A stretch of DNA of 12,088 nucleotides from an uncultured Anaerococcus sp. (GCA_902488555.1 CABTWT010000028.1:1-12088), one strand, 5' to 3'; counted from the first letter of the stretch, positions 1-7,357 are shown. Notes: generated by a model from the letters alone, not told the origin. Made by a program: numbers and translations.

Positions 1-464
1 AAGGTATTACCCATTGATATCTTCTTTGTACCTTCTTTTTCCATTTCACTAGGGAAATTCATATATGCCCCACCTGGAGCAACGTTAGTAAGGTTACCCT
101 GTGAATAGTATTGGTTAAAAGGTAGGACTCTAGAACCTATAAATACAACTAGTATTATAGCCACAAACATTATAAGTCCAATAACACCAAGTGGGTTTCT
201 AAAGTAGTTTCTTAGTGCTACCTGACCTGGTGAAAGAATAGCTTCTTCTTTTAGGTCCTTATTTTCTGTAGAATTATCTCCTCCAGTACCAACATTTGGA
301 TTTGGTCCATTGAGATTTTCTCTCATCTCTTTATCAAGTCTATTATCTTCTATTTTTTTAGCTTCGTTTTCATCTATTCCATCTGCAAATGTAAAGCCTC
401 TAAGGAGATATGACTTTAAAAATTTCTTATACGATTTTAATGATTTGTTAAGTGTCTTGTTCAT
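1..464 (-). CDS. oppC: Oligopeptide ABC transporter permease OppC, N-terminal part (cut by left edge)
   Basis: This is the 5' end of an OppC-type inner permease of a peptide ABC importer; the remaining two thirds lie outside the window. I translated about 154 codons from the ATG at 464. The start is supported by an AGAGGGG ribosome binding site that overlaps the oppB stop codon; the two genes are only 10 bases apart, so they are co-transcribed and probably translationally coupled. The sequence LSPGQVALRNYFRNPLG at about residues 77-93, followed by a hydrophobic segment (about 93-112), is the usual start of OppC/DppC proteins. Odd: about 75 residues precede this point, including a charged stretch and a Gly/Asn-rich linker (about 50-68), which is longer than the short cytoplasmic N-terminus usual for the family. 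A long periplasm-side-type loop (about 115 onward) then begins. Assignment rests on this N-terminal pattern and on following oppB; a DppC-like specificity cannot be excluded. Confidence 0.88.
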   Translation of the reverse strand, partial: MNKTLNKSLKSYKKFLKSYLLRGFTFADGIDENEAKKIEDNRLDKEMRENLNGPNPNVGTGGDNSTENKDLKEEAILSPGQVALRNYFRNPLGVIGLIMFVAIILVVFIGSRVLPFNQYYSQGNLTNVAPGGAYMNFPSEMEKEGTKKISMGNT

Positions 465-474
465 ATTTCCCCTC

Positions 475-1437
475 TTAAGCGTCTAGTTTAACCCTTGGAT
501 CAACTAGCGCATAGGCTATATCCATTATCAAGTTTCCTAAAAGTGTAAGTATAGCATAAAACATTGATAGGGCTAATATAATATTGTAATCTTGGGCCAT
601 AACTGCAGAAATAAGTTCGTTACCAATTCCCCTATATGAGAATATTCTCTCAGTAATAGCAGAACCAGAGAACATACCTAATACTGCCCATGTTAGAGCT
701 GTAACTACTGGAATAAGTGCATTTCTAAAGGCATGTGAATAGATGACAGTCTTTTCTTTAAGACCCTTAGATCTTGCTGTTCTAATATAATCTTCGTTTA
801 AGGCATCAAGCATTGAGTTTCTAACATATCTAGAAAGTCCTGCAAGAGATCCTATAGTAAGTGTAAGTGTAGGTAGAGTTAGGTATCTAACCCATTCTTT
901 AAATTCGTTGGTCCTAGGCATACCATTGGCTGGTAACCATTTAAGTTTAAATGCAAAAATATAAATTGCAATAAGACCTATGAAAAATACTGGAATAGAT
1001 AGACCAACCAATGTTAGAGTCTGGAAGGTCCTATCAAAGACCCCTCCCCTATGGGTGGCCGACCTTATACCTATAAGTATCGATAAAACAAATGAAATAA
1101 TAGTCGAACCAATATTTAGAAATATTGTATTCTTTAGTGGTTCTTTTAGATATTCTTTTACATCACGTCTTACTCTTATAGACTCCCCAAGGTCACCTTT
1201 AAGAGTTCTGCCTAACCATCTAACATATTGCTCTGGATAGGACTTATTTAGTCCATAACGTTCAGAAAGTGTCTCATAAAGCTGTTCTTCTTGTGCCTTA
1301 GTCATACGGGTTCCTTGTGGCATCATAGCCTTGATAGGATCCCCAGGCATAGCTTTAGAGAAAGTAAATAGCAATATAGATATGATTATTGCAACTGGTA
1401 TCATGTTTAAAATTCTCTTTACTATATAACGGAGCAT
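475..1437 (-). CDS. oppB: Oligopeptide ABC transporter permease OppB
   Basis: Integral membrane permease subunit that with OppC forms the channel for peptides delivered by OppA. At 320 residues it has the normal family length. About six hydrophobic segments are visible (about 9-27, 102-124, 137-163, 185-205, 238-262, 286-311). The first is followed by the family-typical PGDP (31-34). The cytoplasmic EAA loop that docks the ATPase is at about 216-244 (DYIRTARSKGLKE, then FRNALIPV). The C-terminus ends with ALVDPRVKLDA, the DPR ending usual for OppB/DppB. The ATG is preceded by AGGAAGGG at good spacing. The gene has its own promoter about 140 bases upstream and runs directly into oppC. It follows the oppA copy at 1785-4049 across a terminator, so expression of permease and binding protein can differ. 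Peptide size class (Opp versus Dpp) cannot be fixed from this subunit. Confidence 0.95.
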   Translation of the reverse strand: MLRYIVKRILNMIPVAIIISILLFTFSKAMPGDPIKAMMPQGTRMTKAQEEQLYETLSERYGLNKSYPEQYVRWLGRTLKGDLGESIRVRRDVKEYLKEPLKNTIFLNIGSTIISFVLSILIGIRSATHRGGVFDRTFQTLTLVGLSIPVFFIGLIAIYIFAFKLKWLPANGMPRTNEFKEWVRYLTLPTLTLTIGSLAGLSRYVRNSMLDALNEDYIRTARSKGLKEKTVIYSHAFRNALIPVVTALTWAVLGMFSGSAITERIFSYRGIGNELISAVMAQDYNIILALSMFYAILTLLGNLIMDIAYALVDPRVKLDA

Positions 1438-1464
1438 AATTTCCCTTCCTATTTTGTTATATAA

Positions 1465-1534
1465 TTGATTTTTTTATACTTACTAAATCCTTTTCAATTG
1501 AATAATTTCTATGTATTTATTTAGTAAAAATCAA
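1465..1534 (-). promoter_or_regulatory. Inverted repeat in the oppB leader (possible mRNA hairpin)
   Basis: The 16-base arm at 1519-1534 (TTGATTTTTACTAAAT on the minus strand) is complementary to 1465-1488 apart from a 6-base bulge, with about 30 bases of loop between. The loop itself holds the palindrome TTCAATTGAA (1493-1502). The structure lies wholly within the predicted leader of the oppBC message, ending about 28 bases before the start codon, and it has no long T run, so it is not an obvious terminator. AT content makes the stem weak. Confidence 0.4.
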
Positions 1535-1574
1535 ATAGGTTAAAAACCCCAAGATAACATTTTTTATAAGTTAT

Positions 1575-1603
1575 ATATTAATATATTGACCCGATTTTGT
1601 CAA
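1575..1603 (-). promoter_or_regulatory. Sigma-A-like promoter of oppBC
   Basis: Reading the minus strand, TTGACA (1603-1598) is separated by 17 bases from TAATAT (1580-1575). This is a consensus -35 and a 5-of-6 style -10 at ideal spacing. Transcription would begin near 1568 and give a leader of about 130 bases before the oppB ATG at 1437. It is the best match in the 347-base gap between oppA copy 1 and oppB. The -35 box is part of a small dyad (1586-1603), suggesting a repressor site. Confidence 0.75.
1586..1603. promoter_or_regulatory. Candidate operator dyad over the oppB -35/spacer
   Basis: TTGAC, 8 bases, GTCAA forms a 5-base inverted repeat covering the -35 hexamer and the first part of the promoter spacer. 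A dimeric regulator binding here would block the polymerase. The arms are short, so a chance match is possible; position is the main argument. The XRE regulator at 4427-4930 is a nearby candidate ligand, but nothing links the two directly. Confidence 0.3.
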
Positions 1604-1730
1604 ATATAATTAATATAATAACAAGAAAAATTTATCTTTTTTGTGTATTATTATTCACTATTTTTAAGATTCATATCATTTATTTTTATTCAATCTTTCT
1701 AATAAATCCACCAAATTATACATTATCATT

Positions 1731-1766
1731 AACTAAAAAAGCTCACTTATGTGAGCCCTTTTAGTT
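1731..1766 (-). terminator. Rho-independent terminator after oppA copy 1
   Basis: GCTCAC-TTAT-GTGAGC (1741-1756) forms a GC-rich stem, extended by AACTAAAA (1731) pairing with TTTTAGTT (1759-1766). On the minus strand the stem is followed by TTTTTTAGTT, so it ends the oppA transcript about 20 bases after the stop codon. A-runs and T-runs on both sides would also let it act from the opposite strand. Confidence 0.88.
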
Positions 1767-1784
1767 TTAAGAGATTTTCGATAA

Positions 1785-4049
1785 CTATTTAGCTATTGTA
1801 ATTGCATTTACTTGATCTGCAAATTGCCATGTTGGCGTATTGATATCAAATCCTTCTACTCTGTTTGTGTAACCTGTGTGGAATAGGTTAGCGTATAGTG
1901 GAATTTCTGGTAGGTAGTCATTGTACCAAAGTTGGAATTTCATCCATTCGTCTAAGAACGCTTCTTTATCATCTGGAGCGATTCTACGAAGTTTTTCTGT
2001 GATTTCATCAACTTTTGGATCGTTTGTTCTTGTCTTGTTATCACTACCCTTTGAGTTGTATTGATACCATGGGTCAAATATTGGTGCAAAGTTGGTACCC
2101 ATGTTAAATGCTGTATATTCCGCATCTTCTGTTGGAGATGTGTAATATTGCAATAATGTTGCAAAGTTACCAGCTGTTACGTTATATTCCATACCAACTT
2201 GTTTAGCGTTATTTGGAAGTTGGTTAGAAATTAGTGTTGTTATTGGAGATTCATCAGAACCATATTGGTTTACAACAAGTCTCTTACCATTTTCATCGTA
2301 TCTATAATAATCAAAATTATCAGCGTTTGAAGCGAATTCTTCGTCAGCTTTTGCCTTATCCCATGGAGTTTTTCCATCTGCTTCAAATGTAAATGGTGTC
2401 TTGTCAAGTAATTCGTTAGCTGTATCAATGTTTAATTGATAGTTAATCATATTAGGATCACTTTCTAGGTCAGCTCCTTTTTCCTTGTACATCCATTGGC
2501 TTTGGCCGTACATACCGTTTGTTACTACACCGTAACCACCAGCATATGATTGTACGAATGAGTTTCTATCCATTAAGTGAGCGATAGCTTGACGAACTTC
2601 TTTATATTGTGTGTTTCCTCTGTCTGTTAAGAATGTAAGGTTACCATATCCAGATCTTTCAAATTCGTTAAATTTGATTTTACCTGCATCAGCTGCAGCT
2701 CTCATTTGGTCGATCTTTCCACCATCTGCTTCTGATTCCCAAATATCTATATCGCCATTTTCTAGTAAGTCTATAGCTATATTTGAGTTTACTGTTTGTA
2801 CTATGATGTGTGGAACTGTTGCTTTGTCACCCTTAGCGTTTCCTGCATAGTTAGGGTTTAGAGATAGTTTAACCATGTTGTTTTTGAATTCATCAAACAT
2901 ATATGGTCCAGTTGTAACTGTTGGGTTAACCCTATATTCATTGTAGATGTTAAGCATAGCTTGTTCGATTAGTTGAAGGCTTGGGTCAACATCACCATTC
3001 ATCTTATCTTCAAGAATCTTTACTTCTTCATCGTGAGCTGCTTTTTCTTCTTCGTAAGCTGCCTTATCATCTTCAGATGCATCTTCACCTGGTTCTTCAA
3101 CGTTTTCTTCAAAATCAGCGTTTAGGTTATCAATTTGTTTTTGAAGGTCATCTTTGTATTTTTGGATTTCTTCTTCACTTGGTTCATATCCGTCTTTTGC
3201 AACAAGTTTTGTACCATCTTCGTTAAGAACAAGATTTTCACTTACTACATGTAGTGGGAATACGTCAGCTGAAGCTAGAGCTGCTTCTTCAAAGTATGGT
3301 AAAAATGCGCTATCAATAGTGAATTCGAATGTGTAATCATCGATTTTCTTTTGACCTTCAAAGAAGTCAACATCGTTACCGTCTGCATCCTTACCTGTGT
3401 GGTAAGCTTCGTAGCCCTTTAGTGAGTCAGCACCTATTGATGTAGATCCTGTTACAGGTATATATGATGGGTGAGTAAATATTAAATTACCGTATAGGTA
3501 ATCATCTGCTGTAATTGGCTCACCATCAGACCATTTTAGGTCCTCTTTGATCTTATATTGAAATGTTTTTGAACCATCTTCGTTTTCTGTAACTTTTGGT
3601 TCACCATCAACAACTGCTGGGTTTGTAATCCATTGACCATTTTCATCTTGGACTACAGTAGCGTAACCAGAGTTACCTTCGATGCCAAGTAATTTTCTTA
3701 CAACAACGTCATTAGCGTTGTTAGTCCAACCAACTAAGAAGTCACCGTTTAGGTCCTTTAGACCTAGTACTAGGGTGTCATCAGAAGTTTGAGCTTCAAA
3801 GTTTTCTACTTCTTCGCTTGCTTCAGCGTCTTCCTCAGTATTTTCGCCTTGATCATCAGTTGTTTCTTCTGCATTATCTTCGGTCGCTCCATCTGTTGTT
3901 TCTTCTGCGTTTTCTGCAGTATCTTCAGTTGTTGCTTGCTCAGCGTTATCTTTTTCAGTATTAGCTGAATCAGTGTTTCCTCCACAAGCTGCTAGAGTTG
4001 TTGCCAAGCCTAGTGCCATTAGGGAAGAAAATACTTTTTTAATTTTCAC
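1785..4049 (-). CDS. oppA: Oligopeptide-binding lipoprotein OppA, copy 1 (GTG start)
   Basis: Extracellular, membrane-anchored substrate-binding protein (SBP_bac_5 family) that captures peptides for OppBC. I start it at the GTG at 4049, not at the in-frame ATG at 4064. GGAGGG (4057-4062) sits 7 bases before the GTG, the ATG overlaps that site and has none of its own, and the paralogue at 7357 begins with the same MKIKKVFSS. This gives 754 residues. A lipoprotein signal ends in LAAC (Cys22), then an acidic Thr/Glu/Asp-rich linker (about 25-90). The binding domain follows: WSDGEPITADDY (about 173-184), TTGPYMFDEF (about 379-388), YKEVRQAIAHLMDR (about 482-495), and a C-terminal region rich in Trp/Tyr. 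An unusual Glu/Lys/Asp-rich, probably coiled-coil insertion lies at about 290-351. With this insertion it is longer than the roughly 540 residues usual for OppA. Strong promoter and terminator make it its own transcript. The peptide preference cannot be read. Confidence 0.94.
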   Translation of the reverse strand: MKIKKVFSSLMALGLATTLAACGGNTDSANTEKDNAEQATTEDTAENAEETTDGATEDNAEETTDDQGENTEEDAEASEEVENFEAQTSDDTLVLGLKDLNGDFLVGWTNNANDVVVRKLLGIEGNSGYATVVQDENGQWITNPAVVDGEPKVTENEDGSKTFQYKIKEDLKWSDGEPITADDYLYGNLIFTHPSYIPVTGSTSIGADSLKGYEAYHTGKDADGNDVDFFEGQKKIDDYTFEFTIDSAFLPYFEEAALASADVFPLHVVSENLVLNEDGTKLVAKDGYEPSEEEIQKYKDDLQKQIDNLNADFEENVEEPGEDASEDDKAAYEEEKAAHDEEVKILEDKMNGDVDPSLQLIEQAMLNIYNEYRVNPTVTTGPYMFDEFKNNMVKLSLNPNYAGNAKGDKATVPHIIVQTVNSNIAIDLLENGDIDIWESEADGGKIDQMRAAADAGKIKFNEFERSGYGNLTFLTDRGNTQYKEVRQAIAHLMDRNSFVQSYAGGYGVVTNGMYGQSQWMYKEKGADLESDPNMINYQLNIDTANELLDKTPFTFEADGKTPWDKAKADEEFASNADNFDYYRYDENGKRLVVNQYGSDESPITTLISNQLPNNAKQVGMEYNVTAGNFATLLQYYTSPTEDAEYTAFNMGTNFAPIFDPWYQYNSKGSDNKTRTNDPKVDEITEKLRRIAPDDKEAFLDEWMKFQLWYNDYLPEIPLYANLFHTGYTNRVEGFDINTPTWQFADQVNAITIAK

Positions 4050-4056
4050 GAGTATA

Positions 4057-4062
4057 CCCTCC
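4057..4062 (-). promoter_or_regulatory. Ribosome binding site that fixes the GTG start of oppA copy 1
   Basis: GGAGGG on the minus strand lies 7 bases upstream of GTG (4049-4047). The alternative ATG at 4064-4062 overlaps this site by its last base and has only AT-rich sequence before it, about 12 bases from the predicted transcript start. Confidence 0.85.
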
Positions 4063-4082
4063 ATTTATTTTATGTTAAGTAA

Positions 4083-4111
4083 ATTTTAATCTATATTTCA
4101 CTTTTTGTCAA
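4083..4111 (-). promoter_or_regulatory. Sigma-A-like promoter of oppA copy 1
   Basis: On the minus strand, consensus TTGACA (4111-4106), 17-base spacer, TAAAAT (4088-4083). The predicted start near 4076 leaves a leader of about 27 bases before the GTG, with a strong ribosome binding site. This predicts high expression, as expected for a binding protein needed in excess over its permease. A weaker second candidate lies upstream (TTCAAA 4183-4178, 18 bases, TATAAT 4159-4154). Confidence 0.8.
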
Positions 4112-4426
4112 TAGGGATAAGCTGTTATTATTTATCTTGTTGCATACTTATACATTATAACGGTTGGTTTTTCAAGCTTTGAATTTCACTCCCAAATAAT
4201 TATAAATAAAACTTTATTGTAATAATGTAGTGAACGCAAGCACTTCAGCACTTAACTAAAGTACTTATTATAAGTGTAACTTTATCTGGATACGTTTTCT
4301 TTATACATTTTTATCTTATATATACGAAAATAAATTTTTGTTTTTTTGTGAAAATTTCTGCTAAAAGTTTGTTATTATAATCACTTACAGAGAAATTTAC
4401 TATAAATAATCCGATTATGATCGTTA

Positions 4427-4930
4427 CTAATTAGATTTTTCTTTTTTGAAAATATAATAAAAAACTATAAATGGTGATATTATAAAAATCACTGGCAAGA
4501 TTAATTTGGAAAATGTGAAATAATCAATCTCATCTAATTTGTCCCCCATATTTTTTACAGCTTGAGGGAAAGCTATTACTGAAATAGCTAAAAAAACAGT
4601 AAGTATTAAAAATGGCATTTGCCTTGGATCCTTGTTTAAGCCTCCCTGCATTATCCCAAAGTAATATAGTAAATAGAAAATAAGCCCAATAGCCGCATAT
4701 AGAAAATCCCAAAAAATATTTGATATGGGTGACTTATTTTCATCTTTTTTGAAGTAGTCTATATCGACCCCAAAAATTTCTGATAATTTAACAAGATTAT
4801 CCATGGAAGGCTCACTTAGCCCTTTTTCCCATTTTGATACAGCCTGCCTTGAAATCTTTAATTCATCTGCCAAATATTCTTGGGTCAAGTTCAATTCTTT
4901 TCTCTTATTTTTAATTTTTTCTCCAATCAT
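4427..4930 (-). CDS. XRE-family helix-turn-helix regulator with three membrane segments
   Basis: Probable membrane-attached transcription regulator of 167 residues. Residues 1-60 are a clear XRE/Cro-CI helix-turn-helix: LTQEYLADELKISRQAVSKW at about 15-34, then the typical EPSMDNLVKLSEIFGV (40-55). A short charged linker leads to three hydrophobic segments (about 71-94, 105-124, 138-160) and a Lys-rich tail. The ATG is preceded by AGGAGGA. This HTH-plus-membrane layout is common in Firmicutes; members are generally uncharacterised, and the membrane part is presumed to sense or to anchor. It lies between the two oppA paralogues on the same strand, and is therefore a plausible regulator of them, but that is inference from position only. 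A direct repeat (AGTTGC-N5-AGTTGC, 4980-4996) sits upstream of its start and could be an autoregulatory site. Confidence 0.88.
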   Translation of the reverse strand: MIGEKIKNKRKELNLTQEYLADELKISRQAVSKWEKGLSEPSMDNLVKLSEIFGVDIDYFKKDENKSPISNIFWDFLYAAIGLIFYLLYYFGIMQGGLNKDPRQMPFLILTVFLAISVIAFPQAVKNMGDKLDEIDYFTFSKLILPVIFIISPFIVFYYIFKKEKSN

Positions 4931-4979
4931 AGGTCCTCCTTTTTTTTATTATTGTAAGGAATTTATTTCTAAAAAGCTA

Positions 4980-4996
4980 GCAACTATAGGGCAACT
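4980..4996 (-). promoter_or_regulatory. Direct repeat upstream of the XRE gene (possible operator)
   Basis: AGTTGC repeats exactly with an 11-base period on the minus strand, about 50 bases before the regulator's ATG. A TACAAT -10-like hexamer lies closer to the gene (4956-4951), but no well-spaced -35 goes with it, so promoter placement is uncertain. Confidence 0.25.
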
Positions 4997-5049
4997 TGGG
5001 CATTTTTGCCTATATTTTTTGATTTTTTATTATTTTTTTATTTATTTAC

Positions 5050-5100
5050 ATAAAAAACTGACCTCCTCAATTTAGTTTTAGCTAAATTTTGGAGGTCAGC
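5050..5100 (-). terminator. Rho-independent terminator after oppA copy 2
   Basis: CTGACCTCC (5058-5066) pairs with GGAGGTCAG (5091-5099), and AATTTAG pairs with CTAAATT inside it, separated by a small internal mismatch. On the minus strand the stem is followed by TTTTTTATG. It lies about 75 bases downstream of the oppA copy 2 stop codon and separates that transcript from the XRE gene. Confidence 0.88.
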
Positions 5101-5173
5101 TTATACTTGTTTAATTAAGATTTATCATCAACTAGATTTTTTCTAATCAAAATCCTAATAAATTTTGCCTTTT

Positions 5174-7357
5174 CTATTCGCTAAGAGTGATGGCATTGAT
5201 TTGGTCGTTTAGGTGCCATACAGGGCTCATTACATCAAATCCCTTTACTCTGTTTGAATATCCTGTGTGGAAGATATTTGAGTATAGTGGAATTTCTGGT
5301 AGGTAGTCGTTGTACCAAATTTGGAATTTTACCCATTTATCTAGGAAGCCTTCTACATCAGATGGATCTGTTTTTCTCAAATCTTCTGTAATTTTGTCAG
5401 CTTCTGGGTCATTTGTTCTTGTCTTATTAAATGGACCTTCTTGTGAGTAGTATAGCCATGGGTCAAATGGCACACCAAAGTCTGATCCCATGTTAAATGC
5501 TGTATAGTCTGGGTTTTCTTTTGGATAGTTGTATAGCTCTATTAGAGTTGAGAAGGAACCAGATGTTACATTGTATTCCATACCAGTTTGGGCTGCATTT
5601 ATTGGTAGTTGGTTGGAGATAAGGGTTGTGATTGGTGATTGGTCTGAACCATATTGGTTTACTACCAATCTCTTGCCATTCTCATCGTATCTGTAGTAGT
5701 CAAATCCTTCTAGGTCTCCCTTGAAGTTTTCTTCTAGTTTTGTCTTATCCCAAGGTGTCTTACCGTCTTTTTCATATTTGTATGGAGTTTGGTCTAATAG
5801 TTCATTAGCCTTGTCTATATTTAGAGTGTAGTTGATCATTTCGCTTTCTACATCAGCTCCACGTTCCTTATACATCCATTGGCTTTGGCCGTACATACCA
5901 TTAGTTACAACGCCATATCCACCTGCGTAGGATGCAACGAATTCGTTTCTATCCATTAGGTAAGCTATAGCTTGGCGAACTTCTTTGTACTGGGTTGGTC
6001 CTCTATCTGTTAGGAAGGTGATGTTACCGTAACCATTTCTTTCAAAAGATCCTATTTGGATTTTGCCTTCATCGGCAGCCTTTCTCATTTGGTCGATTTT
6101 TCCACCTTTATTTTCATCTTCCCAAACGTCTATATCCCCATTTTCTAGTAGGTCTACAGCTATATTTTCGTTTATTACTTGGAGGATGATATTTGGAATT
6201 GTCGCCTTATCTCCTCTGAAGTTGCCAGGATAATTTTCATTTAGGCTAAGTTTTGTCATATTGTTTTTAAATGATTCGAACTTATATGGTCCTGGTGTAA
6301 CTTCTGGCTTAAATCTATATTCTTCTGTTTCAAAGATAGCAGCCTTGTCGATTAGTAGGCGAGTTGGGTCTATGTCTCCTTCTTTGCTTGCTTCAAGTTC
6401 GGCTATTTTTTCATCACGATCTTTGAGGTCTTGATCGTATTCTTCCTTTTCCTCGCTGCCATCTTCTGGCACTTCTGGATAATTTTCGTCAAACTCTTCC
6501 TTTAGTTTGCCAATTCTTGTATCTACTGATTGGATGAACTCTTCTTTATCAGATTCTGTTACTTCATAACCATCTTTCACTTCTAATCTCTTACCATTTT
6601 CAGCTACTTGAAGGTTTGGTGCTATGTGATGAAGTGGTCTAGCTCCCTCGTTTGATAGGGATTGAACGTCAAAATATGGTAGTTCTTTGGCATCTATAGT
6701 CACACTAAAACTATGATCATCTATTTTTTCTAGACCTTCTAGTTCATTTGAATCATTATTGTGGAAAGCCTCATAACCTACTAGTCCATCATCACCTATT
6801 TGTAGTGAACCAGTCATAGAAATGTGGTTGTAATCAGATTGTAAAAGTGTCAAAAATAGGAAGTCATCAGCTGTAAGAGGCTCTCCATCTGACCATTTTA
6901 CATCATCCTTTAACTTAAATGTTACTGTCATTGAACCATCGTCATTATTTACGCTTGTTGGTTCTTCTGCTAAAATTGACTTGTTCCATTGCCACTTTCC
7001 GTTTTCATCTTGGACATAGGTTGTGAAACCATTGTTTCCCTCTATGCCTAGAAGCCTACGAGTTTTAACGTCGTTGGCATCATTACCAAAACCTTGGATG
7101 AAATCACCATTCATTGATCCAACACCAACTACTAGGGTGTCGTTTGATGTTTGGCTTTCAAAATTATCCAAGTCTTCCTTGGCATCTTGGTCAAGTTCAT
7201 TTTCTTCTTGGCTATCTACACTTTCATCTGTACTTTCCTTGCTTGTTTGTACATCTTCACTTGTGTTGATAGAATCACTATCTGATCCTCCACAAGAAGC
7301 AAGGGTTAGAGTAAGGCCTAGGGCCATTACAGATGAAAATACTTTTTTTATTTTCAT
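5174..7357 (-). CDS. oppA: Oligopeptide-binding lipoprotein OppA, copy 2
   Basis: Second SBP_bac_5 peptide-binding lipoprotein, 727 residues, clearly paralogous to the product of 1785-4049. The signal peptides are nearly identical, ending here in LASC (Cys22), followed by an acidic Ser/Asp/Glu linker (about 24-65). Shared landmarks include KWSDGEPLTADDF (about 154-166), PGPYKFESFKNNM (about 355-367), a block around YKEVRQAIAYLMDRN, and a conserved YNDYLPEIPLY near the C-terminus. The two copies share long identical blocks but differ in the linker, in the first third of the binding domain and near the end, which suggests duplication followed by changed ligand preference. It carries the same Glu/Lys-rich predicted coiled-coil insertion (about 265-328). 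The ATG has AAGGGAG at good spacing. It has its own promoter and terminator, and no permease gene of its own here, so it probably feeds the same OppBC. Confidence 0.94.
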   Translation of the reverse strand: MKIKKVFSSVMALGLTLTLASCGGSDSDSINTSEDVQTSKESTDESVDSQEENELDQDAKEDLDNFESQTSNDTLVVGVGSMNGDFIQGFGNDANDVKTRRLLGIEGNNGFTTYVQDENGKWQWNKSILAEEPTSVNNDDGSMTVTFKLKDDVKWSDGEPLTADDFLFLTLLQSDYNHISMTGSLQIGDDGLVGYEAFHNNDSNELEGLEKIDDHSFSVTIDAKELPYFDVQSLSNEGARPLHHIAPNLQVAENGKRLEVKDGYEVTESDKEEFIQSVDTRIGKLKEEFDENYPEVPEDGSEEKEEYDQDLKDRDEKIAELEASKEGDIDPTRLLIDKAAIFETEEYRFKPEVTPGPYKFESFKNNMTKLSLNENYPGNFRGDKATIPNIILQVINENIAVDLLENGDIDVWEDENKGGKIDQMRKAADEGKIQIGSFERNGYGNITFLTDRGPTQYKEVRQAIAYLMDRNEFVASYAGGYGVVTNGMYGQSQWMYKERGADVESEMINYTLNIDKANELLDQTPYKYEKDGKTPWDKTKLEENFKGDLEGFDYYRYDENGKRLVVNQYGSDQSPITTLISNQLPINAAQTGMEYNVTSGSFSTLIELYNYPKENPDYTAFNMGSDFGVPFDPWLYYSQEGPFNKTRTNDPEADKITEDLRKTDPSDVEGFLDKWVKFQIWYNDYLPEIPLYSNIFHTGYSNRVKGFDVMSPVWHLNDQINAITLSE

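Larger units (their letters stand above)
1438..1784. other. Intergenic region oppA copy 1 / oppB (347 bases)
   Basis: No convincing gene is present on either strand. From the oppA side it holds the oppA terminator (1731-1766), about 120 very AT-rich bases with nothing I recognise, the oppB promoter with its dyad (1575-1603), the leader inverted repeat (1465-1534) and the oppB ribosome binding site AGGAAGGG just above 1440. Confidence 0.7.
4050..4426. other. Intergenic region XRE regulator / oppA copy 1
   Basis: No gene is seen. It contains the oppA promoter (4083-4111), a weaker upstream promoter candidate (4154-4183), and a cluster of related octamers at 4238-4266 (minus strand AAGTACTT, 5 bases, AAGTGCTG, AAGTGCTT). 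An 8-base inverted repeat (4352-4359 with 4391-4398) follows the regulator gene but lacks a T run, and I see no clear terminator for that gene, so some read-through toward oppA is possible. Confidence 0.6.

Noticed and set aside
4050..4064. ATG at 4064 as the start of oppA copy 1
   Set aside because: It overlaps the ribosome binding site used by the GTG at 4049, lacks its own, and is absent from the paralogue.
4342..4356. CodY-like box (AATTTTCACAAAAAA on the minus strand, about 12 of 15 matches)
   Set aside because: The second half is only an A run and it lies about 230 bases from the oppA promoter; three mismatches in AT-rich DNA are expected by chance.
4352..4398. Inverted repeat AAATTTCT/AGAAATTT as a terminator for the XRE gene
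   Set aside because: The loop is over 30 bases, the stem is AT-rich and there is no T run after it.
4803..5075. Plus-strand open frame across the XRE gene start and the intergenic region
   Set aside because: Overlaps a well-supported HTH gene, runs through low-complexity AT-rich DNA and has no proper start signal.
5058..5099. Hairpin with CCTCC/GGAGG arms as a translation-controlling RNA switch
   Set aside because: Its place after the oppA stop and the T run on the minus strand make it an ordinary terminator.
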